A stretch of DNA of 64,000 nt from Nocardia jejuensis NBRC 103114 (lineage in GTDB: Bacteria > Actinomycetota > Actinomycetes > Mycobacteriales > Mycobacteriaceae), in NCBI RefSeq assembly GCF_001613145.1, contig NZ_BDBU01000056.1, positions 1 to 64,000 of the forward strand, in the 5' to 3' direction. The notes beneath the pieces were generated by a model. It saw only the letters and a list, made by a program, of their open reading frames with translations, did no database searches and was not told where the DNA came from. Both the position numbers and the translations under genes were made by a program. The number at the start of each line of letters is the position of its first letter. Position 1 is the stretch's first letter. This document shows positions 16,024-26,415 of the stretch, piece by piece.

Positions 16024-16851
16024 ATGGCGAAGCGCACCAAATATGTCAAGCCCGAACATCGGGAGATTCTCACGGCGGAGGTTCTGGCCAGCAAGCGGCT
16101 GAGCCCGAACTTCGTTCGTGTCACCATCGGCGGGGAGGGCCTGGCCGGTTACACCTCGATGGGTTTCGACCAGTGGTTCCGGCTGTTCATGCCGGGCAAG
16201 GACGGCAACCTGCGCCTGCCCACCTCCGCGAGCAGCCTCGGCTGGTACGCGCAATATCTGATGATGGGCAAGGAGACTCGTCCGGTAGTGCGCAACTACA
16301 CGGTGCGCGACTACCGCGCCGCCGGTTTCGGGGAGTTCGGCAGCTCGGCGGAGATCGACATCGACTTCGTCTCGCACGGGGACGACAGCCCGGCCTCGAC
16401 GTGGGCCAACAACGCGACTCCCGGCGACAGGATCGGCCTGCTCGACGAGGGCATCATGTACCAGGCCCCGGACCACTGCGCCTTCTCGCTGCTGGTGGGC
16501 GACGAGAGCGCGCTGCCCGCGATCGCGGGTTCGCTGCGTTCGGCGCCACGCGAGCTGAAGGGTGCGGCGTTCATCGAGATTCCGCACGCCGACGACGCGC
16601 AGGAATTGAACGAACCCGAAGGGGTGCAGGTGAACTGGGTCGTGCGCGAGGACGCGCATGCCGAAACCGGTACCGCGGTCGCGAATGCGGTGCGCACGGC
16701 GGACATTCCGTCCGCGGGCGTGTACGCGTTCATCGCGGGCGAACAGAAATTGGCCTCGGGCGTGCGCCGGCATCTGGCTCAGGAACGGGAAATCCCCAAG
16801 GCGGACATCACTTTCACCGGATACTGGCGAGTCGGCAAGGCCGCGGGCTGA
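16024..16851 (+). CDS. Siderophore-interacting protein, FAD-dependent ferric reductase
   Basis: The 275-residue protein belongs to the SIP/ViuB family (Rv2895c-like), which reduces ferric siderophores in the cytoplasm to free iron. The FAD-binding beta-barrel has RPVVRNYTVRDYR. The NAD(P)H domain includes LLVGDESALPAIAGSL, and the protein ends with the family feature FTGYWRVGKA. An iron box lies directly upstream. The message may be leaderless, because the predicted -10 sits 7 bp from ATG; a weak AAGG is also present. No siderophore synthesis genes are nearby. Confidence 0.9.
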   Translation: MAKRTKYVKPEHREILTAEVLASKRLSPNFVRVTIGGEGLAGYTSMGFDQWFRLFMPGKDGNLRLPTSASSLGWYAQYLMMGKETRPVVRNYTVRDYRAAGFGEFGSSAEIDIDFVSHGDDSPASTWANNATPGDRIGLLDEGIMYQAPDHCAFSLLVGDESALPAIAGSLRSAPRELKGAAFIEIPHADDAQELNEPEGVQVNWVVREDAHAETGTAVANAVRTADIPSAGVYAFIAGEQKLASGVRRHLAQEREIPKADITFTGYWRVGKAAG

Positions 16852-16911
16852 GTCTCGCTACCTCAGGGTCCGAATACCTCGGGGTCTCGATACCCCAGGT
16901 ACGACAACCGA

Positions 16912-16940
16912 GTTCGCGGCCCCGCACGTGGGCCGCGAAC
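16912..16940. terminator. Bidirectional hairpin terminator
   Basis: GTTCGCGGCCC (16912-16922) pairs perfectly with GGGCCGCGAAC (16930-16940) around a 7-nt loop. It lies between the convergent siderophore-interacting gene and the DUF6918-like gene. Confidence 0.7.
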
Positions 16941-16951
16941 CGGTCATTTGA

Positions 16952-17398
16952 TTAACCAGCGTGACGCTGGATCAGAGCACCAACGCGCGGAAGCGCCTCG
17001 GCGACATGCTTCTTCGCCGAGGAACGGAGCGAGCCGTACACCTTCGTCAGCGCCGGACGAGACGACGCCTCGGCGCGCTCGTCGGTCACCGCGAGCAGTG
17101 CTTCGGCAACTTCGTCCTGCTTCGAGACCAGCAGATCGCCGAACGAACCCGCGCCCGAAGCCTTGTATTCGGCCCAGAACGGGTCCAGCTGCGACACGAA
17201 CTTCGGGATGAACGACTCGAGCGCGTCACCCACGATGGTCGGGCTGACCTTCTTGATCGCGGCGTAGCCGCCCTTCACGGCGAGGCCGGACGCGCCGCCC
17301 TTGTCGGACACCTCGGCATCCAGAACCTCTTTCGCGTCAGCCAGGAAGGCCGGACGCTTGGCGTCGTCGAGCAGGGATTCAGACAGTGCTGCAACCAC
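16952..17398 (-). CDS. Actinobacterial conserved protein, probably DUF6918
   Basis: The 148-residue protein begins VVAALSESLLDDAKRPAFL and contains EVSDKGGASGLAVKGGYAA, PTIVGDALESFIPKFVSQLD and an Ala/Lys-rich C terminus with LPRVGALIQRHA. This pattern fits a conserved actinobacterial helical family that I believe is DUF6918. GTG at 17398 is chosen because GGAGG lies 9 nt upstream. It is cytosolic by appearance, of unknown function, and divergent from menB. Confidence 0.7.
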   Translation of the reverse strand: MVAALSESLLDDAKRPAFLADAKEVLDAEVSDKGGASGLAVKGGYAAIKKVSPTIVGDALESFIPKFVSQLDPFWAEYKASGAGSFGDLLVSKQDEVAEALLAVTDERAEASSRPALTKVYGSLRSSAKKHVAEALPRVGALIQRHAG

Positions 17399-17683
17399 TT
17401 TCAGGTTCCTCCGGATAGTTTTTCGATGAGCGAGCGCGTGCAACTATACGCACCGGTGTCCCCGCACACGCGATGCCAACGCGCTACCGACTGCCGTGGC
17501 AGTTACAGCACTGTAAGCCCTCCGCAATCGGTTGGCAGCGTTTCACTTTCACCTACCGGCCAGTCACCGAGCGCCGCACCGATGTGGTCAAATGTCCGAA
17601 TTCCGCTGCCCGCAATTCGCCGGCACCCGCAAATCGCCGAGCGGATCAGCGGAGGGAGTCACGGGCGCCCGGATCCGAACAGT

Positions 17684-18589
17684 ATGTTCGAGGCCGTGAC
17701 CTTCAATGCGAAGCTGTGGGAGCCCGTACCCGGGTTCGAGAACCTCACCGACATCACGTACCACCGGCACATCGATCAGGGCACCGTGCGGATCGCCTTC
17801 GATCGGCCCGAGGTGCGCAACGCCTTCCGGCCCCACACCGTGGACGAGCTCTACCGCACCCTCGACCACGCCCGGATGAGCTCCGACGTCGGGGCGGTCC
17901 TGCTCACCGGCAACGGACCCAGTCCCAAGGACGGCGGCTGGGCCTTCTGCTCCGGCGGTGATCAGCGCATCCGCGGCCGCAACGGGTACCAGTACGCCGA
18001 CGGCGAGACCGCCGACACCGTGGACCCCGCCCGCTCGGGGCGACTGCACATCCTCGAGGTCCAGCGCCTGATCCGGTTCATGCCCAAGGTCGTCATCGCC
18101 CTGGTCAACGGCTGGGCCGCCGGCGGCGGACACAGCCTGCACGTCACCTGCGACCTCACCCTAGCCAGCCGCGAGCACGCCAAATTCAAACAGACCGACG
18201 CCGACGTGGGCAGCTTCGACGGCGGCTACGGCAGCGCCTACCTGGCCAAAATGGTCGGGCAGAAACGCGCCCGCGAGATCTTCTTCCTCGGACGGCCCTA
18301 CACCGCCGAGGAAATGAAGACGATGGGCGCGGTCAACGAGGTCGTCGATCACGACGACCTCGAGAACGTGGCACTGGAGTGGACCGGTGAGATCCTCGGC
18401 AAATCCCCGCAGGCGATCCGCATGCTCAAGTACGCGTTCAATCTGTCCGATGACGGACTGGTCGGTCAGCAATTGTTCGCCGGTGAGGCCACACGGCTGG
18501 CGTACATGACCGACGAAGCGGTCGAGGGGCGCGACTCGTTCCTGCAGAAGCGCGAACCCGACTGGAAGCCCTACCCCTGGTACTTCTGA
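17684..18589 (+). CDS. menB: 1,4-dihydroxy-2-naphthoyl-CoA synthase
   Basis: The 301-residue crotonase-fold enzyme closes the second ring of the naphthoquinone from o-succinylbenzoyl-CoA. It is almost colinear with mycobacterial MenB: ITYHRHIDQGTVRIAFDRPE, the oxyanion loop GGWAFCSGGDQRIRGR, and the active-site segment QTDADVGSFDGGYGSAYLA. The C terminus KPYPWYF is the usual interlocking tail. ATG 17684 is chosen over an in-frame GTG four codons later. The 285-bp gap upstream must hold divergent promoters for this gene and the DUF6918-like gene; no clear site was identified. Confidence 0.93.
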   Translation: MFEAVTFNAKLWEPVPGFENLTDITYHRHIDQGTVRIAFDRPEVRNAFRPHTVDELYRTLDHARMSSDVGAVLLTGNGPSPKDGGWAFCSGGDQRIRGRNGYQYADGETADTVDPARSGRLHILEVQRLIRFMPKVVIALVNGWAAGGGHSLHVTCDLTLASREHAKFKQTDADVGSFDGGYGSAYLAKMVGQKRAREIFFLGRPYTAEEMKTMGAVNEVVDHDDLENVALEWTGEILGKSPQAIRMLKYAFNLSDDGLVGQQLFAGEATRLAYMTDEAVEGRDSFLQKREPDWKPYPWYF

Positions 18590-18778
18590 ACTCTCCGGTG
18601 TGGCCGCGAACCCTCCGGGCTCGTGTGCCGCCCCGGTCCTCGGGACTTCGGGTCTCCCGGCCGAGCAGCCGAGAGACCGAGAGGTCGAGAGGTCGAGTTC
18701 CACCCGAACATCGAACACGGCGGCGTGCGCGTCGGCGTTTCCTCGCGTAGCTAACGCACGGCTGGGAAGCTGGCACAT

Positions 18779-19168
18779 ATGGAGATACTGGGCAGTCGGG
18801 TCATTCTGCGGCCGGTCGACTACGAGCGGACGCTGGCGTTCTATCGGGACTCGCTGGGACTGGCGATCGCACGGGAGTATCCGGGGGGAACCGTCTTCTT
18901 CGCCGGGCAGTCGCTCGTGGAGGTCGCCGGACACGGCCGGACCGACGGGGATCCGCAGGGGTTCGCGGGGGCCATCTGGTTGCAGGTGCGCGACTGCGCC
19001 GATGCCGCGGCGGAACTCGCGCTCGGGGGTGTCGTGATCGATCGGGCGCCGGCGCGGCAACCGTGGGGGCTCATCGAAATGTGGGTGCGCGACCCGGACG
19101 GCGTGCCGATCGTGTTCGTCGAGATTCCCCCGGACCACCCGCTCCGCCGGGATATTCGAGGCGACTGA
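18779..19168 (+). CDS. VOC (glyoxalase-like) protein between menB and pitA
   Basis: The 129-residue protein opens MEILGSRVILRPVDYERTLA and ends with the second VOC module, LIEMWVRDPDGVPIVFVEIP. Its size and place match Rv0546c, which also sits between menB and pitA in M. tuberculosis. Activity is unknown. The 188-bp gap before it holds no visible gene. Confidence 0.82.
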   Translation: MEILGSRVILRPVDYERTLAFYRDSLGLAIAREYPGGTVFFAGQSLVEVAGHGRTDGDPQGFAGAIWLQVRDCADAAAELALGGVVIDRAPARQPWGLIEMWVRDPDGVPIVFVEIPPDHPLRRDIRGD

Positions 19169-19286
19169 GCTGCACCTGCGCTGGACGGGCGGCCCCCGGC
19201 ACCCGCCTTAGCACGCAGGTAGCCGTGAAACACGCCCGGGGGCACCGGTTAACACGCCGTGAACGATATAGCGCAAACTGAACGGT

Positions 19287-20585
19287 GTGTCTGCCGAACT
19301 GCTCGTTCTGCTGATCGTTGTCTTCACGGCTCTGGCGTTCGACTTCACCAACGGATTCCACGACACCGCGAACGCGATGGCGACCTCGATCGCAACAGGT
19401 GCCCTCCCACCACGTACCGCCGTACTCCTGTCCGGAGCGCTGAATCTCGTCGGCGCCTTCCTGAGCGTGGCGGTCGCGGCAACGGTGGCCGAGGGCATCG
19501 TCGACCTCTCCGAGGTGAGCGGAGAAGCCCTGCTGGACATCGTGTTCGCGGGCCTCGTCGGCGGCATCCTGTGGAACCTGTTCACCTGGTTGTTGGGTTT
19601 GCCGTCGAGTTCCTCTCACGCCCTGTTCGGCGGGCTGATCGGCGCGACCATCGCCGCGCTCGGCTGGGAGGGCGTGATCTGGACCGCCGGCAGCAAGGGC
19701 GTGCTGGCCAAGATCGTCATCCCCGCTCTGCTCGCGCCCGTGGTCGCCGCGCTGGTCGCCGCCATCGGATCGTGGGTGGTGTACCGGATCACCCGGGGCA
19801 GCAACGAGCGGACCGTGGATCGCGGATTCCGGTGGGGGCAGATCGGTTCCGCCTCGCTGGTCTCCCTCGCGCACGGCACCAACGACGCGCAGAAGACCAT
19901 GGGCATCATCTTCCTGGCGCTGATCGCGCACGGATCGGCCAGCGCGAGTGATCCGCTGCCGCTGTGGGTGATCGTGTCCTGCGCGATCGCCATCGCCGCG
20001 GGCACCTGCCTGGGCGGGTGGCGGATCATCCGCACCCTGGGCAAGGGTCTGGTCGACATCGCGCCGCCGCAGGGCTTCGCGGCCGAATCCACCAGTGCCG
20101 CGATCATTCTCACCTCGGCGCACTTCGGCCTGCCGCTGTCCACCACGCAGACCGTGACCGGTTCCATCCTCGGCTCGGGCCTGGGCAGGCCCGGCGCGGA
20201 GGTGCGCTGGGCGGTCATGGGCCGCATGGCGGTGGCCTGGGCGCTGACGCTGCCGCTCGCGGGCATCGTGGGCGCGCTGTGCTGGGCGCTGCTGCACGGC
20301 ATCGGCGGGACCGCCGGCGTGCTGGTGGTGTTCGTGCTGCTGATCGTGGCGGCCGGTGCGATCTGGCGGCGCTCCAAGCGCACCGCGGTGAACTCGCACA
20401 ACGTCAACTCCGAGTGGAAGGCCGCCGCCGCGCCCGCGACTCCGGGCGCGCCCGCGGCGCTGTCCACGCCCGGCGGCACCACCTCGGGCCGGACCGGGCG
20501 GACTCCGCAGATCCAGCGCGAGGACACGCACCCGGCGCACCGCGAGGACACCACCGCGGCTCGGCGCGACAACGGACTCGGCTAG
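19287..20585 (+). CDS. pitA: Low-affinity inorganic phosphate transporter PitA
   Basis: The 432-residue membrane protein of the PiT family imports metal-phosphate complexes with protons. The family's two internal repeats are visible: DFTNGFHDTANAMATSIATG near the N terminus and SLAHGTNDAQKTMGIIFLAL near the middle. About ten hydrophobic segments are present. The C-terminal 70 residues are polar, Pro/Thr-rich and probably cytoplasmic. The small gene following starts 10 bp after the stop, so the two are likely one operon, as in Rv0545c-Rv0544c. Confidence 0.92.
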   Translation: MSAELLVLLIVVFTALAFDFTNGFHDTANAMATSIATGALPPRTAVLLSGALNLVGAFLSVAVAATVAEGIVDLSEVSGEALLDIVFAGLVGGILWNLFTWLLGLPSSSSHALFGGLIGATIAALGWEGVIWTAGSKGVLAKIVIPALLAPVVAALVAAIGSWVVYRITRGSNERTVDRGFRWGQIGSASLVSLAHGTNDAQKTMGIIFLALIAHGSASASDPLPLWVIVSCAIAIAAGTCLGGWRIIRTLGKGLVDIAPPQGFAAESTSAAIILTSAHFGLPLSTTQTVTGSILGSGLGRPGAEVRWAVMGRMAVAWALTLPLAGIVGALCWALLHGIGGTAGVLVVFVLLIVAAGAIWRRSKRTAVNSHNVNSEWKAAAAPATPGAPAALSTPGGTTSGRTGRTPQIQREDTHPAHREDTTAARRDNGLG

Positions 20586-20594
20586 GAGGCGGCG

Positions 20595-20864
20595 ATGCAC
20601 ACATTCCTGTCCAACCTGTCCGATCTATGGCAGGTCACCCTGGCCGCCCTGGTCTTCGGCGCGGGTCTGCCGACGGTGTTCGCCGTCGGCATCCGCTACC
20701 GCGCGGTCGTGGACGACGGCGCGACCGGCTCCACCCGCCAGGTCGCGCGGGCCGTGTCCGCGCTGTGCTTCGCGGTGGTCATGATCGCGGTGGTGGTCGG
20801 TGTGCTGTTCATCGCACGCAACTTCCTCGCCACCCGATTGGGAATCCATCTGCTCGGCGCGTGA
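20595..20864 (+). CDS. Small membrane protein linked to pitA (89 aa)
   Basis: AGGAGG lies at a good distance before the ATG. The protein has two membrane segments (WQVTLAALVFGAGLPTVFAV and LCFAVVMIAVVVGVLFIA) with a polar loop between. It corresponds by position and size to Rv0544c, between pitA and the DUF3349 gene. It may assist PitA, but this rests on gene order only. Confidence 0.8.
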   Translation: MHTFLSNLSDLWQVTLAALVFGAGLPTVFAVGIRYRAVVDDGATGSTRQVARAVSALCFAVVMIAVVVGVLFIARNFLATRLGIHLLGA

Positions 20865-20907
20865 CAATGCTTGATCTCCGTCGCGCCGCCGGAACGAAAG
20901 GACGCTC

Positions 20908-21261
20908 GTGAGCACCCCCGAACAGCCGAACACCGAATCCGCGGCCGCGCCGCAAGAGCCCGTCAATGTGCTGCAGAAGGTGCTGGCCTGGCTCAAAGCC
21001 GGATATCCGCAGGGCATTCCGCAGTCCGACTACGTGGCGCTGCTCGCGGTTCTGCACCGCCGCCTCACCGATTACGAGGTGCATCTGGTGGTGCAGGAGC
21101 TGGTGCGTGAGCGGGTCGCCACCGACGATATCGAGCGCACCGACATCGAGGCGGCGATCGCCCGAGTTGCCAAGGAACAGCCTGGCGAGGACGATATCGC
21201 TCGGGTGGCTTCCCGGCTGGCAGCCGGCGGATGGCCGCTGGCGACACCGACGTCCGACTGA
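20908..21261 (+). CDS. DUF3349 family protein
   Basis: The 117-residue protein has a disordered start, then NVLQKVLAWLKAGYPQGIP and YVALLAVLHRRLTDYEVHLV, which mark DUF3349 (Rv0543c type). It is small, cytosolic and all-helical. GTG is preceded by GAAAGGA. The gene lies between pitA and menE as in M. tuberculosis. Function unknown. Confidence 0.85.
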   Translation: MSTPEQPNTESAAAPQEPVNVLQKVLAWLKAGYPQGIPQSDYVALLAVLHRRLTDYEVHLVVQELVRERVATDDIERTDIEAAIARVAKEQPGEDDIARVASRLAAGGWPLATPTSD

Positions 21262-21339
21262 CCGACTTGACCACCGTTGCAGGGCGGATGCGGACCCCGT
21301 GGGTGCGCCGCCGTCCCCCGACATGACACGATCGCGAAC

Positions 21340-22503
21340 GTGAGCAATAGCCTCCGAATTCTCCCCATGCCGACCGGCGCATCGGTAGGCGACGTATTGC
21401 CGCACCTTCGAGAAGCCTTGGAGGGCAACGGCCCGGCCTGGCTTCCGGTTCCGACCGCGGACCGGCGCGAAGCGCAACGGCTGAGCAGTTCGCTGCGGCC
21501 CGGCGAAGAGATCGACGACGAGGTGGCCCTGGTGGTCACCACCTCCGGCACCACCGGCCAGCCCAAGGGCGCGATGCTGTCCGCCGCGGCCCTGCAGGCC
21601 AGCGGTGACGCCACCCACGAGCGACTGGGCGGTCCCGGCCAGTGGCTGCTGGCGTTGCCGACCCATCACATCGCGGGCATCCAGGTGCTGTTGCGCAGCA
21701 TTCTCTCGGGCACCGAACCGGCCGTGCTCGACGTCTCGGACGGCTTCCTGCCCGAGGCGCTCGCGGGCGCGGTGGCCGGGATGACCGGGCAGCGCCGCTA
21801 CACCTCGCTGGTGCCGACCCAACTCATCAAGGCCCTGGACGAACCGGCCGCCACCGCCGCCCTGGCCACCCTGGACGCGGTCCTGGTCGGCGGCGCGGCC
21901 ACCCCGCAGCCGGTGCTGCAGCGCGCCCGCGCGGCCGGGATCACCGTGTTCCGCACCTACGGCATGAGCGAGACCTGCGGCGGCTGCGTGTACGAGGGTA
22001 TTCCGCTGACCGGCACCGAGGTTCGGATCGAGGACGGGCGGGTGCTGCTGGGCGGCGCGACCGTCGCCAAGGGCTACCGCAATATGCCCGACCATCCCGC
22101 CTTCGCGGAACCCGGCTGGTTCCGCACCGAGGACGCCGGGCACTTCGAGGACGGCGTGCTGCGCGTCACGGGCCGCCTCGACGACGCCATCATGACCGGC
22201 GGCCTGCTCGTCATCCCGCAGGTGGTCGAGGCCGTGCTGATCACCCATCCCGGGGTCTCGGAGGTCGTGGTGCTCGGCCTGCCCGACGAACGCCTGGGCC
22301 AGCGCGTGGTCACCGCCATCGTCCCGGCCCGCGGCGCCACTCCCCCCACCCTCGACGAACTGCGTGAACACGTGGTCGCCGAACTCGACGCCATCGCCGC
22401 CCCCCGCGAACTGGCCGTCCTGGACGAACTCCCACTGCGCGGCCCCGGCAAACCCGACCGCGCCAAACTCCGCGCCCACCTGCTCGCCGCCTCCCCGCGC
22501 TGA
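21340..22503 (+). CDS. menE: o-Succinylbenzoate-CoA ligase
   Basis: The 387-residue adenylate-forming enzyme activates o-succinylbenzoate with CoA, supplying the substrate of MenB. The AMP-binding P-loop VVTTSGTTGQPKGAML, the adenine motif TYGMSETCGG and a GRLDDAIMTGG hinge motif are present. The C-terminal lysine region LPLRGPGKPDRAKL is intact. Short MenE enzymes of this size are normal in mycobacteria. The GTG at 21340 gives a family-like N terminus. Confidence 0.92.
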   Translation: MSNSLRILPMPTGASVGDVLPHLREALEGNGPAWLPVPTADRREAQRLSSSLRPGEEIDDEVALVVTTSGTTGQPKGAMLSAAALQASGDATHERLGGPGQWLLALPTHHIAGIQVLLRSILSGTEPAVLDVSDGFLPEALAGAVAGMTGQRRYTSLVPTQLIKALDEPAATAALATLDAVLVGGAATPQPVLQRARAAGITVFRTYGMSETCGGCVYEGIPLTGTEVRIEDGRVLLGGATVAKGYRNMPDHPAFAEPGWFRTEDAGHFEDGVLRVTGRLDDAIMTGGLLVIPQVVEAVLITHPGVSEVVVLGLPDERLGQRVVTAIVPARGATPPTLDELREHVVAELDAIAAPRELAVLDELPLRGPGKPDRAKLRAHLLAASPR

Positions 22504-22515
22504 TTTCGGCGCCCG

Positions 22516-23589
22516 TCACTCGTCGGCGGTGCGCTGACCGGTGACGACCGGGCGCACCTCGGCGAGCATCAGTTCCAGGAATCGCTCGGGGTGCCGGAAC
22601 GACGCGAGGTGACCGGCGTCCTCGATCAGGCCGAACCCCTTCACCGGGGCGGTGACGTCGTCGAAGAACCGCCGGGCGGGCTCCACCGGGGTCAAGGCGT
22701 CCCGCGCGCCCTGGAAAACGAAGAACGGAATCCGGAACTCGGTGCCCTCGGCCCATTCGTCGATGTGGGTCGAGGGCGGTCCGATCTGCTCGCAGTAGCT
22801 CTGGCCCCGCATGCCGTCCCGCAGTTCCCGCAGGGAGTGCAGCGGTGAGAACCACAGCGAGGGCAGCACCACCGTTTTCAGGGTGTGCATGATCAACGGG
22901 TCGGTGCTGAAGACCAGCTTGTTGAATTTCGCGAGTTGCGCTGCCGTCCAACCGGTCCGGTCCGCGCCCATGGCGGTGATCTCGGCGAGTTCCTTGCGTT
23001 TTCCCTTCTCCGACAGCGTGTTCACGAGGGCGTGATAGGCCGCGTTCTCGCGCCCGCCCGCGTTGATGTTCTGATCGGTGCCCACGTACGCGGAGAAGAG
23101 TTCGGGATGACTGCGAGCCAGCCGCAGTCCGATCAGGGACCCGAAGGAATTCGCGACCAGCACCACCTGCCCCACGCCGATCCGCTCGCGCACCTGCTGG
23201 ACGAGCTCGAGCGAATCCCGTTGCAGCTGTTCCAGACTCATCTCCCCCTGCCGATCCGGTCCGCCGCGCCCGAAGGTCTTGCCGGTGCCGCGCATATCCC
23301 AGCGCACGATCGTGAAGTGCCGCTCCCACTCTCGGGTGTACGGAGTGAAGGCCAGATTGGAAGCACCTGGGCCGCCGTGTATCTCGACCACGACCGGGTT
23401 GCTCAGGTCCTCGCCGCGAATCTGGACCCACTGCTCGACACCGCCGATGCGCACGAAGCCGGATTCGTCGATGCCGTTCGGTGTGGTGATGCGCAGCCGC
23501 TTCGCGGCGGAGGTGCGACGCAGCCGGCGGTGGCCCAGCGCACCGGCGACGGGAGTGACCAGAGCGAGTGCGGCGAGAGTGACGATCAT
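22516..23589 (-). CDS. Membrane-anchored alpha/beta hydrolase, proline iminopeptidase-like
   Basis: The 357-residue protein has an N-terminal hydrophobic segment (MIVTLAALALVTPVAGALGH) that may anchor or export it. The oxyanion motif HGGPGASN, nucleophile region VLVANSFGSLIGL, acid GARDALTP and histidine EDAGHLASF are in the order of proline iminopeptidase-like hydrolases. The elbow reads ANSFGS rather than the usual GxSxG, so the first glycine is replaced by alanine. The substrate is unknown. It is divergent from a TetR regulator. Confidence 0.85.
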   Translation of the reverse strand: MIVTLAALALVTPVAGALGHRRLRRTSAAKRLRITTPNGIDESGFVRIGGVEQWVQIRGEDLSNPVVVEIHGGPGASNLAFTPYTREWERHFTIVRWDMRGTGKTFGRGGPDRQGEMSLEQLQRDSLELVQQVRERIGVGQVVLVANSFGSLIGLRLARSHPELFSAYVGTDQNINAGGRENAAYHALVNTLSEKGKRKELAEITAMGADRTGWTAAQLAKFNKLVFSTDPLIMHTLKTVVLPSLWFSPLHSLRELRDGMRGQSYCEQIGPPSTHIDEWAEGTEFRIPFFVFQGARDALTPVEPARRFFDDVTAPVKGFGLIEDAGHLASFRHPERFLELMLAEVRPVVTGQRTADE

Positions 23590-23601
23590 TGCTTCATTCC
23601 T

Positions 23602-23646
23602 AAACTGTTTGTGACGTAAACAATGGATTTAAGGTATAAACAGTTT
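23602..23646. promoter_or_regulatory. Candidate TetR operator region
   Basis: AAACTGTTT (23602-23610) and AAACAGTTT (23638-23646) form a perfect 9-bp inverted repeat, 36 bp apart centre to centre. Between them GTTTGTGACGTAAAC (23607-23621) is itself an imperfect palindrome. The region is AT-rich and lies between the divergent hydrolase and TetR genes, as expected for autoregulation. Confidence 0.5.
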
Positions 23647-23686
23647 CAGAACTTGTCAACCTGTCGACAGCGGACGGTGAGGAACC

Positions 23687-24442
23687 ATGGCGAAGGCCGA
23701 AGGCACGACGACTCGGGCGGACACCGGAAAACCCCGCGACCTGCGCGCGAGTCTCGCCCTGCTGTGGGGCGAACAGGAGCAGCCCACCCGTGGCCCCAAA
23801 CCCAGCCTCACCCCCGCGCGCATCGCGGAGACCGCCGTGGCACTCGCCGATGCCGAGGGCTTGGACGCCGTCTCGATGAACAAGGTCGCGGCGGCGTTCG
23901 GCGTCTCCGGCATGGCCCTGTATCGGTACGTACCCGGCAAGACCGAGCTGGTCGGGTTGATGGTGGAGGCCGTCTCGGGCGAAGGTCCGGACCTCTCGCG
24001 AGCGAGTGCGCAGTGGCGACCGCGACTCGTCGAATGGTCACGGCAGTTGTGGGCGAGCTACCAGGCGCATCCTTGGCTGCTGGCCGCCACGGCCATGCGC
24101 CGCCAGGCCATGGGACCGGCCCAGCTGACCTGGCTGGATACCGCGCTGGCCGCGCTGGAACCGACCGGGCTCACCGCGCCGCAGCGGCATCAGGTGTTCC
24201 TGCTGCTGATTGGGCATGTCCGCACTCTGGCCCAGCAGTCCGCCGACTTCGACGTCGAGCACGAGCGCGAATGGGGTGCGCTCACCGGTGAGCTGCTCGC
24301 CCGGCACTCCGATCGGTTTCCGGCCCTGACCAGGGCGATGGGCGACGGGGCGTTCGGGGCCGGGGAGATCGATCAGTTCCGATTCGGGATCGATCGCATC
24401 CTCGACGGAGTGCAGGTGCTGATCGGCGAACCCGGCGATTGA
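23687..24442 (+). CDS. TetR family regulator with a TetR-type C-terminal domain
   Basis: The 251-residue protein has a 40-residue disordered start, then the helix-turn-helix VSMNKVAAAFGVSGMALYRY near residues 66-85. The C-terminal half (RLVEWSRQLWASYQAHPWLL and following helices) resembles the tetracycline-repressor class. GAGG lies a few bases before the ATG. It probably represses the divergent hydrolase gene and itself. The ABC exporter begins 88 bp downstream on the same strand and may also be a target. Confidence 0.88.
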   Translation: MAKAEGTTTRADTGKPRDLRASLALLWGEQEQPTRGPKPSLTPARIAETAVALADAEGLDAVSMNKVAAAFGVSGMALYRYVPGKTELVGLMVEAVSGEGPDLSRASAQWRPRLVEWSRQLWASYQAHPWLLAATAMRRQAMGPAQLTWLDTALAALEPTGLTAPQRHQVFLLLIGHVRTLAQQSADFDVEHEREWGALTGELLARHSDRFPALTRAMGDGAFGAGEIDQFRFGIDRILDGVQVLIGEPGD

Positions 24443-24530
24443 CCGGCCGCAAGGGGTCGGATGGGACGCTTGCGTACCCGCGCAATAGCGGTGCAAGGGC
24501 CGTGTAAGGCACGGGACGCACAGTTCTCCC

Positions 24531-25534
<1,004 letters not shown>

Positions 25535-25538
<4 letters not shown>

Positions 25539-26374
25539 CCACCACACTCACCGCTCCCGGGAAGCACGCGGCCGTCGCCACGGCGCCCATTCCCGAAGTC
25601 AGCAACCACATTCCGTTCAAGCAGACCGTCGCGAACTCGCTCACCATGGCGTACCGCGGCATCCTGAAGATCAAGCACAATCCCGAGCAGCTGTTCGACG
25701 TCACCGTGCAGCCGATCCTGTTCACCGCCCTGTTCGCCTACATCTTCGGCGGATCCATCGGCGGCAACGTGCACGACTACCTGCCCATCCTGATCCCCGG
25801 CATCCTGGTGCAGACCGTGGTGCTGACCTCCGTGGTCACCGGCACGCAGCTGCGCGAGGACATGGACAAGGGCGTGTTCGACCGCTTCAAATCCCTTCCC
25901 ATCGCCCGCATCTCGGCACTGGCCGGAGCCCTGATCGCCGATATGGTGCGCTACGGCCTTGCCACCGTCCTGACCATCACCATGGGTCTGATCCTGGGTT
26001 ACCGCCCGGCCGGCGGCGCACTGGCGGTCCTGGTGGCCGGCCTGGTGGTCGTGTTCTGCTCGTTCGCGGTCAGCTGGATCTGGGCGCTGATCGGCATCAC
26101 CGGCAAGAGCGCACCCGCCGTGCAAGGCATGTCCATGATGATCATGTTCCCGCTGACCTTCATGTCCGGCGCGTTCGCACCGGTGTCCACCATGCCGGGC
26201 TGGCTGCAGGGCATCAACAAGGCCAACCCGATCTACTACATGGTCGAGACCGCCCGTGAACTGATGAACGGCAACGTGTACAGCTCCAACCTGCTGTACT
26301 CGATCGTCGGCTCGCTCGCCGTCATCGCGATCTTCGCGCCACTCGCGGTGCGGGCCTACATGCGCCGCGCCTGA
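25535..26374 (+). CDS. ABC-2 type exporter permease, DrrB family
   Basis: The 279-residue membrane protein has about six hydrophobic segments. It includes YLPILIPGILVQTVVLTSVV and the ABC-2 region FMSGAFAPVSTMPGWLQGIN. The N-terminal 50 residues are cytoplasmic. It pairs with the overlapping DrrA gene. The exported compound is unknown; in mycobacteria DrrAB-type pumps act on complex lipids and drugs. Confidence 0.92.
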
Positions 26375-26415
26375 GCACTATCGCCGCGGAGCACTCCGCG
26401 GCACCCGAATACCGG

